Shown here in pieces: positions 7,311 through 14,524 of a DNA stretch of 64,000 nt (within the stretch, counting starts at the first letter, position 1; the number at the start of each line of letters is the position of its first letter). The position numbers were made by a program, and so were the translations under genes. A model generated the notes under the pieces. The model saw nothing but the letters and a program-made list of their open reading frames with translations. It was not told the origin of the DNA and did not search any database. The DNA comes from Taklimakanibacter sp050251035. Lineage in GTDB: Bacteria > Pseudomonadota > Alphaproteobacteria > Rhizobiales > Aestuariivirgaceae. The stretch lies in NCBI GenBank assembly GCA_050251035.1, contig JBFWNN010000002.1:62001-126000 (forward strand), in the 5' to 3' direction.

Positions 7311-9259
7311 ACCTCACGGCCACGCAGGTCGGCCGTGGCGGCGCGCCGATCCCGCGCCCGACATTTCCCGTCCTGGCTTGCGCCCTTCTGCTGCTCATGG
7401 TGGCGGCACAGCTCGTACCCTGGCTCGACAAATGGCCGGACACGCTTGTCGTTCCGGTGCGCAACTGGGTCACCGACTTCTTCGCCTGGTTCGCCGCCGC
7501 GATAAAGCCTGCCACCCGCCTCCTGGCCTGGTGCCTGGCCCAGCCGCTCAATCTCGTCGAGGCCCTGTTCTATCGCGGTATTCCGGGATGGAAGTGGCCG
7601 CCCTTGCCCTGGCTCGCCATCGTCGGCGGCGTCGCCATCCTCGGTCATTGGATCGGCGGGCGGCCGCTCGCTCTGCTCTGCGGCCTCGCCAGCTTCTATC
7701 TCGCGGTCTTCGGCCTGTGGCCCGATGCAATGCAGACACTCGCCATCGTCCTCGTCACGGTTCCGCTCGCGGCCCTCTCCGGCCTCGTGCTCGGCATATG
7801 GGCGACGCGCAGCGCCCGCGCCGAGCGTTTCCTCAATGCCGTCTTCGACGTGATGCAGGCGACGCCGCATATGGCCTATCTCGGGCCGGTGGTGATCCTG
7901 TTCGGCTTCGGCCAGGTCCCGGCCATGCTGGCGACGCTGATCTTCGCCCTGCCGCCCATGGCGCGCTGCACCATCCTCGGCATCCGCACGGTGCCCAAGG
8001 ACATCGTCGAGGCCGGCCAGATGTCGGGCTGCACGCCGGCCCAGCTCCTGTGGAAAGTCGAATTGCCGGCGGCCGAGCGCACCTTGCTGCTCGGGCTCAA
8101 CCAGGTGGTGATGCAGACGCTCGCCATGGCGGTCATCGCCTCGCTCGTCGGCGCCTCGGGCCTCGGCCAGAAGCTCCTGTTCTCGCTGCAGCAGCTGCAG
8201 ATCGGCAAGGCGGTCGAGCAAGGTGTCGCGATCACACTCATCGCCATCGTGCTCGACCGCATGACCCAGGCCTATATGCGCAGGGTGCCGCAGCGAGTCG
8301 CCCCCGGCTCTCCCTGGCTCTCGCGCCACTGCCATCTCACGCTGTTTGTCGCGCTGCTCGTCGCTTCGATCGCCCTGGCGCAGCTCTTCCCGGCCCTGGC
8401 GGTGCTGCCCAAGGACATGACGCTCTCCTATGGCGGGCCGATCAATGACGGCGTGCGCTGGATATCGCGAAACATCTTCCCCTATGTGAAACCGGTGCGT
8501 GACGGCATCACCATCTGGCTCTTGCTGCCGCTGCGCGATCTCTATCTGTGGCTGCCCTGGCCGGTGGTGATCGGCGTGCCGGCGCTGATCGGCTATCAGT
8601 TCGGCGGCTGGCGGCTGGCGGTTCTGCCGATCCTTCTCCTCGGCTTCCTGATGGTCGCCGGTTTCTGGACGCCGCTGATGTTGACCCTCTATCTCGTCAC
8701 CAGCACCACTCTATTGTGCGTGATCATCGGCATCCCGATCGGCATCTGGGCGGCCAGGAGCGCACTTGCCGGACGGATCATCAATGCCATTTGCGACACG
8801 CTGCAGACCTTTCCGAGCTTCATCTATCTCATTCCGGTGATCATGCTGTTCCAGACGAGCGATCTCTCCAACGTGATCGCGATGCTGGCCTATGCGACGG
8901 TGCCGGCCATCCGCTTCACCCAGCTCGGCCTGATGCGCGTCCCGCACACGACGATCGAAGCCGTGACCGCGGCGGGCGCCACGGGCGGGCAGCGGCTGCG
9001 CAAGGTCGAGCTGCCCATCGCCTTTCCCGAAATTCTGCTCGGCATCAACCAGACCATCATGATGGCGCTGGCGATGGTGGCGATCACCGCGCTCATCGGC
9101 TCGCGCGATCTCGGCCAGGAGATCTACAAGGCGCTGCCCGGCGCCGATACCGGGAGAGGGTTGCTCGCCGGTCTCGGCATCGCCTTCATCGGCATCATCG
9201 CCGACCGGCTGATCGGCGCCTGGGCCAGCCGGCGCAAGCGCGAGCTGGGGATGAGCTAG
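7307..9259 (+). CDS. Quaternary amine ABC transporter permease with two fused ProW-type membrane domains
   Basis: A 650-residue integral membrane protein with two homologous BPD_transp_1 halves. Each carries the EAA-type coupling loop: 'EAGQMSGCTPAQLLWKVELPAA' in the first half (about residues 235-256) and 'EAVTAAGATGGQRLRKVELPIA' in the second (about 550-571). ProW is normally one such domain of about 350 residues working as a dimer, so the fused form supplies both halves of the pore in one chain. It overlaps the ATPase gene by 4 bp. An IS481 element starts 38 bp after its stop. The same fused form recurs at 44682-46769. Confidence 0.88.
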   Translation: MNLTATQVGRGGAPIPRPTFPVLACALLLLMVAAQLVPWLDKWPDTLVVPVRNWVTDFFAWFAAAIKPATRLLAWCLAQPLNLVEALFYRGIPGWKWPPLPWLAIVGGVAILGHWIGGRPLALLCGLASFYLAVFGLWPDAMQTLAIVLVTVPLAALSGLVLGIWATRSARAERFLNAVFDVMQATPHMAYLGPVVILFGFGQVPAMLATLIFALPPMARCTILGIRTVPKDIVEAGQMSGCTPAQLLWKVELPAAERTLLLGLNQVVMQTLAMAVIASLVGASGLGQKLLFSLQQLQIGKAVEQGVAITLIAIVLDRMTQAYMRRVPQRVAPGSPWLSRHCHLTLFVALLVASIALAQLFPALAVLPKDMTLSYGGPINDGVRWISRNIFPYVKPVRDGITIWLLLPLRDLYLWLPWPVVIGVPALIGYQFGGWRLAVLPILLLGFLMVAGFWTPLMLTLYLVTSTTLLCVIIGIPIGIWAARSALAGRIINAICDTLQTFPSFIYLIPVIMLFQTSDLSNVIAMLAYATVPAIRFTQLGLMRVPHTTIEAVTAAGATGGQRLRKVELPIAFPEILLGINQTIMMALAMVAITALIGSRDLGQEIYKALPGADTGRGLLAGLGIAFIGIIADRLIGAWASRRKRELGMS

Positions 9260-9291
9260 ACATAGCGAGTTGAGATCGAACCAACTCCCTC

Positions 9292-9296
9292 ACCCT
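9292..9296. repeat. Left 5-bp target-site duplication of the IS481 element (ACCCT)
   Basis: ACCCT lies directly before the left terminal TGTTTGG and is repeated at 10571-10575 directly after the right terminal CCAAACA. Confidence 0.8.
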
Positions 9297-9352
9297 TGTT
9301 TGGACCGGGGACATCGCGAACAGGTGTGCGAGGACATCGCGAACAGTTTGGC
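9297..9352 (+). repeat. IS481 left inverted repeat
   Basis: Fifty-six bases starting TGTTTGGACCGGGGACAT, containing two copies of the 15-bp GGACATCGCGAACAG. It pairs with 10515-10570 with three mismatches. Confidence 0.9.
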
Positions 9353-9377
9353 GCGATTCGCGCGCCGGGGGGTTCGG

Positions 9378-10511
9378 ATGCCGTTCAGAGACACAAGCGC
9401 GATGAGTAAGAGGCAAGAGTTTGTGCGGTTGGCCATAGCGGAAGGGGCGAATGTGAGCGCCTTGTGCCGACGTTTCGGCATCGGCCGAACCTGTGGCCAT
9501 AAGCTGATCGCGCGCTATCGGGCTGAAGGCGACGCGGGACTGTTGGAACGATCGCGCCGGCCGCATGTCAGTCCAGAACGCAGTGCGCCGGATATCGAGG
9601 CTGCGGCAGTTGCGGTGCGCAGGGCCCATCCGGCCTGGGGCGGGCGCAAGATCGCCCGTGTGTTGGAGCGCCAGGGCCTTAGCGCTCCTGCGCCCTCGAC
9701 GATAACAGGGATCCTGCGCCGTCAAGGCATCGAACTCGGAGCCCATGGCGGAGGCGCAAAGCCGTTCATCCGCTTCGAGCACGCCGCGCCCAACGACCTT
9801 TGGCAGATGGACTTCAAGGGCGATGTGCCGCTCAGCCGGGGCCGGCTGCATCCGCTCACTGTGCTTGATGACCATTCGCGTTTCTCTGTGGCCCTCGAAG
9901 CATGTTCGGATCAAACCACCGAGACCGTTAAAACACGGCTGATTGGAGCTTTTCGCCGCTATGGCATGCCCCGTCGTATTGCCTTCGACAATGGTCCGCC
10001 GTGGGGCGATGGCGGCGTCGGTGACGGCTTCACGCGCTTCACCATCTGGCTGATCGAGCACGCCGTGATCATCTCCCATTCGCGTCCCCTGCATCCCCAG
10101 ACACTTGGCAAAGACGAGCGCTTCCATCGCACGCTCAAAGCCGAGGCGCTCGCCGGACCGCCTTTTGCCAATCTCCAGGCAGCACAGCATGCGCTCGATG
10201 CTTGGCGGCAAGTCTACAATACCGAACGTCCACATGAAGGAATCGCCGGCGCCGTCCCCATTGACCGCTACCAGCCCTCGACGCGCGACTTCAGCGATAT
10301 CATTGAACCTTTCAGCTACGCTCCCGATGACCTTGTGCGACGGGTGCAGAACGGCGGCTGCGTCTCGCTGATGGGGCGCAAGCTCAGGCTCGGCAGAGCC
10401 TTCGCCGACAAGTTCATCGCTTTCAGGCCAACCGCGAGCGACGGTATCTATCATGCTTTCTTTCGGCATCAGAAAATCACCACCCTCGACCTCAACACCA
10501 GGCAAAGCTAA
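9378..10511 (+). CDS. IS481-family DDE transposase
   Basis: A 377-residue transposase. An N-terminal helix-turn-helix ('ANVSALCRRFGIGRTCGHKLIARY') is followed by an rve integrase core. Catalytic acidic residues are visible in 'LWQMDFKGD', 'AFDNGPPWG' and 'GKDERFHRTLKAE', the DDE set of the IS481/IS3 group. The ATG at 9378 follows a G-rich site inside the element; the in-frame codon at 9270 lies outside the left inverted repeat and is rejected. The frame is intact, so the enzyme could be functional. The C-terminal region contains 'YHAFFRHQKITTLDL', usual for IS481 members. Confidence 0.93.
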   Translation: MPFRDTSAMSKRQEFVRLAIAEGANVSALCRRFGIGRTCGHKLIARYRAEGDAGLLERSRRPHVSPERSAPDIEAAAVAVRRAHPAWGGRKIARVLERQGLSAPAPSTITGILRRQGIELGAHGGGAKPFIRFEHAAPNDLWQMDFKGDVPLSRGRLHPLTVLDDHSRFSVALEACSDQTTETVKTRLIGAFRRYGMPRRIAFDNGPPWGDGGVGDGFTRFTIWLIEHAVIISHSRPLHPQTLGKDERFHRTLKAEALAGPPFANLQAAQHALDAWRQVYNTERPHEGIAGAVPIDRYQPSTRDFSDIIEPFSYAPDDLVRRVQNGGCVSLMGRKLRLGRAFADKFIAFRPTASDGIYHAFFRHQKITTLDLNTRQS

Positions 10512-10514
10512 CAT

Positions 10515-10570
10515 GCCAAACTGTTCGCGATGTCCTCATACACCTGTTCGCAATGTCCCCGGTCCAAACA
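10515..10570 (-). repeat. IS481 right inverted repeat
   Basis: Reverse complement of 9297-9352 with three mismatches, ending CCAAACA at 10570 and followed by the second copy of the ACCCT duplication. Confidence 0.9.
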
Positions 10571-10573
10571 ACC

Positions 10574-10666
10574 CTGAGGTGCGAGCGAAGCGAGCCTCGA
10601 AGGGTGTGCTTCAGCACTCTCTCTATCCTGAAGGATGCTTCGAGGGCCGCTTCGCGGCCACCTCAG
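10574..10666. repeat. REP-like palindromic repeat pair, interrupted on its left by the IS element
   Basis: Two related units face each other. The left unit runs CTGAGGTG (10574-10581) to CCTCGAAG (10595-10602). The right unit runs CTTCGAGG (10638-10645) to CACCTCAG (10659-10666). Each unit also has a small internal CGAAGCG hairpin. Such paired palindromes are widespread between genes in Rhizobiales. Joining the CTC before 9292 to this repeat rebuilds its usual 'CTCACCCTGAGGTG' start. The 3' end of the GntR gene runs into the right unit. Confidence 0.7.
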
Positions 10667-11333
10667 CATGAGGGGTGTCGAGAGGCGCCCGCAGCCGGAG
10701 AATGTGACTGGAAATTTCCGCCGTCAGCGTCGCGACGTCGCCCTTGGCGATGAGATCGCGCAGGCGGCGGTGATGCGGTCCCATGACGACGGCATCCTTC
10801 TCGTCGCGGATCTCCTGACCGAAGACGATGAGCACATGACGGGCGAGCGCTTCCCACAGCGTCTTCACGATGGCATTGCCGGAGGCCGCGCAAATGGCGC
10901 GATGGAAGTCGAGATCGGCCTTGCTGACCTCCATCCAGGCGAGCCGCGCCGCCGCCTGCTCCATCGTCGCGATGATGCCGTCCAGCCGCTCGAGCAGGAG
11001 CGGCAGCCCATCCCTGTTCCCGACCGCATCGCTGAGGGCGATTGTCTCGAGCGCGATGCGCGCCTCGCAGATCTGGTCGATGTGGGCCGGGTCGAAGGCG
11101 GGAACGAAGGTGCCGCGATGCGGCGTGCTCGCCAGGATGCCCTGCGCCTCCAGGATCTTGAGCGCCTCGCGCAAGGGCACGCGGCTCATCTGTAAGGTGG
11201 CGGCGAGATCGGCCTCGACCAGCCTCTCGCCGGGCTTGAGGATGCCCGCGGCAATGCCGCCGACAATGGCCTCGGCCGCCTGCTCGGCGAGGCTCGGCAC
11301 GCGCGCGAAGGGTAGAACGGGTCCATCGGCCAT
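10623..11333 (-). CDS. GntR/FadR-family transcriptional regulator
   Basis: A 236-residue regulator. The N-terminal winged helix is 'SLAEQAAEAIVGGIAAGILKPGERL' with recognition helix 'LQMSRVPLREALKIL', followed by an FCD ligand domain (about 90-215) with the metal-site residues Asp/His in 'DLDFHRAICAASGN' and later 'HHRRLRDLIAKGD'. It is divergent from the enolase-superfamily gene across an 18-bp perfect palindrome at 11361-11378, so it probably represses that gene and itself until a sugar-acid-type ligand binds. The last 15 or so residues ('HAEVAAKRPSKHPSG') are encoded by the REP-like repeat, showing that the original stop was lost or moved. Confidence 0.88.
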   Translation of the reverse strand: MADGPVLPFARVPSLAEQAAEAIVGGIAAGILKPGERLVEADLAATLQMSRVPLREALKILEAQGILASTPHRGTFVPAFDPAHIDQICEARIALETIALSDAVGNRDGLPLLLERLDGIIATMEQAAARLAWMEVSKADLDFHRAICAASGNAIVKTLWEALARHVLIVFGQEIRDEKDAVVMGPHHRRLRDLIAKGDVATLTAEISSHILRLRAPLDTPHAEVAAKRPSKHPSG

Positions 11334-11360
11334 GAACGACTCGCCTATTGCGTACTCAAG

Positions 11361-11378
11361 CTAATTGTATACAATTAG
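11361..11378. promoter_or_regulatory. Palindromic GntR operator
   Basis: CTAATTGTATACAATTAG is a perfect 18-bp inverted repeat centred between the divergent GntR and enolase-superfamily genes. Its core TTGTATACAA fits the TNGTNNNACNA pattern known for FadR-subfamily sites. It starts 27 bp upstream of the GntR start codon. Confidence 0.75.
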
Positions 11379-11410
11379 ACAATCCGATGCAAGCCATGGG
11401 AGAGAACCCA

Positions 11411-12532
11411 ATGAAAGAGCACGCCATCGAACGCGCGGAAGTCTTCGTCGTCGGTCCCGATGTGGAGCGTTACACCTGGGCGGAAGGGATGAGCGGGCAA
11501 TATATGGCCAACATCATCCTCAGGCTCACCGGCCGTAGCGGCCTGCAAGGCGTTGCCGGCGCGGCGATGATCACCCCCCATGGTTTCGACCGCGCCACCG
11601 GCGAAACTCTGCGCCATGTGCTCCCCGACATCATCGGCCGGCATCCGGGCGAGCGCGAGCTTCTGTGGCGGCAGCTGCGCAATCTCGGCACGCCGATGGT
11701 GCCGCAGGCGCATTCGCTCATCGACATCGCTTTATGGGACATGGCGGCGCGGCATGCGCGGCTGCCGCTCTATCAGATGCTCGGCGGAGCGCGCGACAAG
11801 ATCCTGTCTTATGCCTCGACCCCGCTCCTCGCCGACAACCAGGCCTATATCGATTATGTCGGCGAGCGGCACCGCGAGGGCTTCAAGGCGGTCAAATTCC
11901 ACTGCTGGTGCGTGCCGGACCGCGACCTGCCGATGTGCGAGGCGGTGGCGAAGCATTTCGACGGCAAGAACCTCGCCCTCATGCTCGATGTCGAGCAGCG
12001 CTATGATCTCCTGAGCGCCATGCGCGTGGCGCGCCGCTTAAGCGAGATCGGCTTCCGCTGGTTCGAGGCACCGCTGCTCGACACCGATATCGAAGGCTAT
12101 CGCGAGATCAGGCGCCACAGCACGGTGCCGGTCATCGCCGCCGGCAACACCTGGACCGATCTGCAGATGCTGCTGCAAGGCGCCAAGGCCGGCGCCTGGA
12201 GCGCGCTCCGGGTCGATGCGACGATCTGCGGCGGCATCACGCCGCTCGCCAAGGTGATGGGCCTCGCAGAGGCGCTCGGCATGGATGTCGAGATCCAATG
12301 CTGGGGCTATACGCTCACCCAGGCTGCCAATCTGCATGTGATGCTGGCCTATGCGAACTGCACCTATTTCGAGCAGCCCGTGCCTTACCCCGCCTTCGAA
12401 TATGGCGCGCATGACGTCATCCGCACCGACGCCCAGGGCTATGTGCACGCCCCGGCGGGCGACGGGCTCGGCATCGGCATCGATTGGGCGGCGGTCGAGG
12501 CTGCATCCATCCTCAAATTCGACATCCGCTAG
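11411..12532 (+). CDS. Mandelate racemase/enolase superfamily enzyme (probable sugar-acid dehydratase)
   Basis: A 373-residue enolase-superfamily protein. The ATG at 11411 follows GGGAGAG; an upstream in-frame ATG at 11348 lies in the operator and is rejected. The N-terminal capping domain runs to about 125. The barrel carries the second-strand Lys in 'FKAVKFHCWC', metal ligands in 'LMLDVEQRY', 'WFEAPL' and 'VIAAGNT', and an Asp in 'VDATICGG'. The seventh-strand position that holds the catalytic His of mandelate racemase reads 'VEIQCWGYT', so this is not a simple racemase. The substrate is not identified. Control by the divergent GntR regulator is likely. Confidence 0.75.
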   Translation: MKEHAIERAEVFVVGPDVERYTWAEGMSGQYMANIILRLTGRSGLQGVAGAAMITPHGFDRATGETLRHVLPDIIGRHPGERELLWRQLRNLGTPMVPQAHSLIDIALWDMAARHARLPLYQMLGGARDKILSYASTPLLADNQAYIDYVGERHREGFKAVKFHCWCVPDRDLPMCEAVAKHFDGKNLALMLDVEQRYDLLSAMRVARRLSEIGFRWFEAPLLDTDIEGYREIRRHSTVPVIAAGNTWTDLQMLLQGAKAGAWSALRVDATICGGITPLAKVMGLAEALGMDVEIQCWGYTLTQAANLHVMLAYANCTYFEQPVPYPAFEYGAHDVIRTDAQGYVHAPAGDGLGIGIDWAAVEAASILKFDIR

Positions 12533-12540
12533 GTGGCGAT

Positions 12541-12562
12541 CCGGCGGAGCCAGAGCCGCCGG
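12541..12562 (+). terminator. Stem-loop after the enolase-superfamily gene
   Basis: CCGGCGG (12541-12547) and CCGCCGG (12556-12562) form a perfect 7-bp GC stem with an 8-nt loop, 8 bp after the stop codon. No T-run follows, so termination may need Rho. Confidence 0.45.
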
Positions 12563-12573
12563 CGGCAACGCCC

Positions 12574-12602
12574 TTGACGCAAAAAATCCACGATGCAATA
12601 CT
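12574..12602 (+). promoter_or_regulatory. Candidate promoter of the amide operon
   Basis: TTGACG at 12574-12579 and AATACT at 12597-12602 are separated by 17 bp, a good sigma-70-like arrangement. Transcription from about 12609 would give a leader of roughly 140 nt before amiC, carrying the hairpin and terminator described next. Confidence 0.5.
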
Positions 12603-12636
12603 TTCCCGCGAGCAAGGATGCTCCGTCTGCGGTTCA

Positions 12637-12654
12637 CACCACAGACATGTGGTG
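12637..12654 (+). ncRNA. Leader hairpin, candidate ANTAR-type element
   Basis: CACCAC (12637-12642) and GTGGTG (12649-12654) form a perfect 6-bp stem closing a hexaloop AGACAT. ANTAR proteins such as AmiR bind pairs of hexaloop hairpins with A at loop position 1 and G at position 4. Here position 1 is A but position 4 is C, and a second convincing hexaloop was not found (the nearest is GGC-GATGAA-GCC at 12679-12690). The match is therefore partial. Confidence 0.4.
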
Positions 12655-12686
12655 ATCGACCAGTCCAGACAGATAGTGCGGCGATG

Positions 12687-12726
12687 AAGCCCCGGGAGTT
12701 GACGCCCGAGGGCTTTTTGTTTTTTT
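12687..12726 (+). terminator. Leader intrinsic terminator upstream of amiC
   Basis: AAGCCC (12687-12692) pairs with GGGCTT (12710-12715), and GGG (12694-12696) with CCC (12705-12707), followed by TTTTTGTTTTTTT (12714-12726). It lies between the promoter and the first gene of the operon, not after a gene. Since the operon encodes an ANTAR antiterminator, it is the expected control point: transcription stops here unless AmiR acts. Confidence 0.75.
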
Positions 12727-12747
12727 GGCCAACCGGAAGGGATGCCC

Positions 12748-13908
12748 ATGAAAGGCAGGCACAGGCTCGGTCTTCTGTTCTCGATCACCGGACCCTATGC
12801 CACAATCGGCCAGGCGATGCTGAACGGCGCACTCCTCGCCATCGACGAAGTCAACGCAAGCGACGGCTTCCCCTTCATTCTCGAGCCCAGCATCGCCGAT
12901 CCGGGCGGCGCCAATAGCGCCTATGCCAGGCTCGCCAAATCGATGCTCATCGATGAAGGACTCGTCCAGGTCATCGGCTGCTACACATCGTCGAGCCGCA
13001 AGGAAGTGCTGCCCTATTTCGAGAAATATGACGGGCTGCTCTGGTATCCTTCGCATTACGAAGGTTTCGAGAGCAGCGAGAACGTCGTCTATACGGGCGC
13101 CGCCCCAAACCAGCACATCGTGCCGCTCGCCGACTTCCTGCTCAAGCGCTACGGCAACAAAGCCTATTTCGTCGGCTCGAACTACATATGGGCGTGGGAA
13201 AACAACAAGATCATGCGCGAGGCGGTGCTGGCGGCGGGCGGCAGCGTGCTGGCCGAGCGCTATGTGCCGGTCGGCGACACCGACCATGACGCGATCGTCC
13301 GGCAGATCCTCGAGCATCGTCCGCAGTTCATCTTCAACACGCTGATCGGCGATTCGGCCTATGCCTTCTTCCGGACGCTGCGGCGGGCCGCGAAACGCGC
13401 CCGTCTCGACCAGCCGCGCGACATGCCGGTCGCGAGCTGCAGCCTGTCGGAGCCCGAGCTTGCGGAAATCGGACCGGAAGCCTCCGACGGCCATATCAGC
13501 TCGTCGGTCTATTTCGAGAGCATCGCCACCGAAGCCAACGCCTCCTTCGCGCGCGCCTATCGCCGCCGCTTTCCCGGCCACCGCGCCACGTCGGCCGATG
13601 CCGAAGCCTCCTACAACGCGGTCCATCTGCTCGCCCGTGCGCTCAAGGCGGCGGGCAGCGACGACATGCCGGCCGTGCGATCCGTCCTCTCCCAGGTCGA
13701 ATTCGACGCCCCGCAAGGCCCGGTGCGCATCGACAGCGACAACCGCCACAGCCATCTCACCCCGCGCATCGGCGTCTCCAACGCCAAGGGCGGCTTCGAC
13801 ATCATCTTTGCCGCGAGCCAGCCGATCAAGCCCGATCCCTATCTGATCTGGGACGATGTCCGCCACGAGCGCCCGGCACACGCCACGCATCTGCGGGTCG
13901 TCAAATGA
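12748..13908 (+). CDS. amiC: AmiC-like cytoplasmic amide sensor
   Basis: A 386-residue periplasmic-binding-protein fold (Peripla_BP_6) without a signal peptide; it starts directly with 'RHRLGLLFSITGPYATIGQAML'. Pseudomonas AmiC is a cytoplasmic amide sensor of nearly the same length that sequesters the antiterminator AmiR until amide binds. Conserved stretches include 'GCYTSSSRKEVLPYFEK', 'LLWYPSHYEG', 'FVGSNYIWAWE' and 'SSVYFESI'. The ATG at 12748 is chosen because GGAAGGG at 12735-12741 leaves the usual spacing; the ATG at 12742 directly abuts it. It overlaps amiR by ATGA. The gene is preceded by an intrinsic terminator, the likely target of AmiR. Confidence 0.88.
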   Translation: MKGRHRLGLLFSITGPYATIGQAMLNGALLAIDEVNASDGFPFILEPSIADPGGANSAYARLAKSMLIDEGLVQVIGCYTSSSRKEVLPYFEKYDGLLWYPSHYEGFESSENVVYTGAAPNQHIVPLADFLLKRYGNKAYFVGSNYIWAWENNKIMREAVLAAGGSVLAERYVPVGDTDHDAIVRQILEHRPQFIFNTLIGDSAYAFFRTLRRAAKRARLDQPRDMPVASCSLSEPELAEIGPEASDGHISSSVYFESIATEANASFARAYRRRFPGHRATSADAEASYNAVHLLARALKAAGSDDMPAVRSVLSQVEFDAPQGPVRIDSDNRHSHLTPRIGVSNAKGGFDIIFAASQPIKPDPYLIWDDVRHERPAHATHLRVVK

Positions 13909-14501
13909 CCCGGCCCATGCAGAACTTCCGCGGCTGCACCGCTCTCCTGGTGATGGCGGAGGACCGCAATGCGCAAGGATTGAAGGTCACGCTCGGCAAG
14001 CTCGGCATCACGTCGCATCCTTTCGATCCGCAAGGCCAGGCCGCCGACCTCAGATCCGGCATGGCTGCGGCCGACGTCGTCTTCATCGATACCGACATGC
14101 TCGATGCGCAGTTCGCGCCCGTCATCGCCGGCGCCGCATTGCCGGTCGTCGCCGTCATCGGCATCGAGTCGCCGAGCCGCCTGCAGCGCGCCTTCGACAT
14201 CGAGCCTTCGGCCGTGCTGATGAAGCCGGTGCGCTCGAACGGCGTCTATACGGCGCTCTATTTCGCTTTCAACGAGCGCCAGCGGCGCCAGCAGCTCTTG
14301 AGCAAGCTGTCGACGATCCAGGAGCGCCAGGGCGCCCGCCGCATCGTCGTCAAGGCCATTCTCCATCTCATGCGGGGTTTCGGCTTCAATGATGAAGAGG
14401 CCTATCGCCATCTGCGCAAGGAAAGCATGAGCAAGCGCATACCGGTCGAGGAGCTCGCGGCGCAGATCCTGACAAGCACGGATAAGAAGACCAGAGCATG
14501 A
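13905..14501 (+). CDS. amiR: AmiR-like ANTAR transcription antiterminator
   Basis: A 198-residue protein, about the length of Pseudomonas AmiR. Residues 10-110 form a degenerate receiver-like domain ('ALLVMAEDRNAQGLKVTL', 'DVVFIDTDML', 'LMKPVRSNGV'). A coiled coil follows at about 112-135 and an ANTAR RNA-binding domain at about 138-190 ('VVKAILHLMRGFGFNDEEAYRHLRKESM'). It would bind nascent leader RNA and prevent termination at 12687-12726 when AmiC releases it. It overlaps amiC by 4 bp and ends at the start of the transporter genes, so sensor, regulator, transporter and enzyme form one unit. Confidence 0.9.
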   Translation: MTRPMQNFRGCTALLVMAEDRNAQGLKVTLGKLGITSHPFDPQGQAADLRSGMAAADVVFIDTDMLDAQFAPVIAGAALPVVAVIGIESPSRLQRAFDIEPSAVLMKPVRSNGVYTALYFAFNERQRRQQLLSKLSTIQERQGARRIVVKAILHLMRGFGFNDEEAYRHLRKESMSKRIPVEELAAQILTSTDKKTRA

Positions 14502-14524
14502 AGGAAACCAGGAAAGGGACAGAC

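Larger units (their letters stand above)
9297..10570 (+). mobile_element. Complete IS481-family insertion sequence
   Basis: A 1274-bp element bounded by inverted repeats at 9297-9352 and 10515-10570 that match at 53 of 56 positions and end in TGT...ACA. Inside the left repeat GGACATCGCGAACAG occurs twice (9309-9323 and 9332-9346), 23 bp apart; the right repeat has the same arrangement. These are plausible transposase sites. A 5-bp duplication (ACCCT) flanks it. The single open transposase gene and matched ends suggest recent, possibly active, insertion. Removing the element and one duplication restores a continuous palindromic repeat. Confidence 0.93.

Noticed and set aside
10574..10666. CRISPR-like repeats
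   Set aside because: The units are two inverted palindromes, not regularly spaced direct repeats with unique spacers.
9260..10670. Composite transposon or integron at the IS element
   Set aside because: Only one element copy with its own duplication is present, with no second copy or cargo.
11411..12532. Mandelate racemase as the specific function
   Set aside because: The catalytic His position in the late barrel strand is not present, so only superfamily membership is supported.
12533..12741. A metabolite riboswitch in the leader of the amide operon
   Set aside because: No known aptamer was recognised; the terminator plus an ANTAR protein in the same operon explains the leader better.
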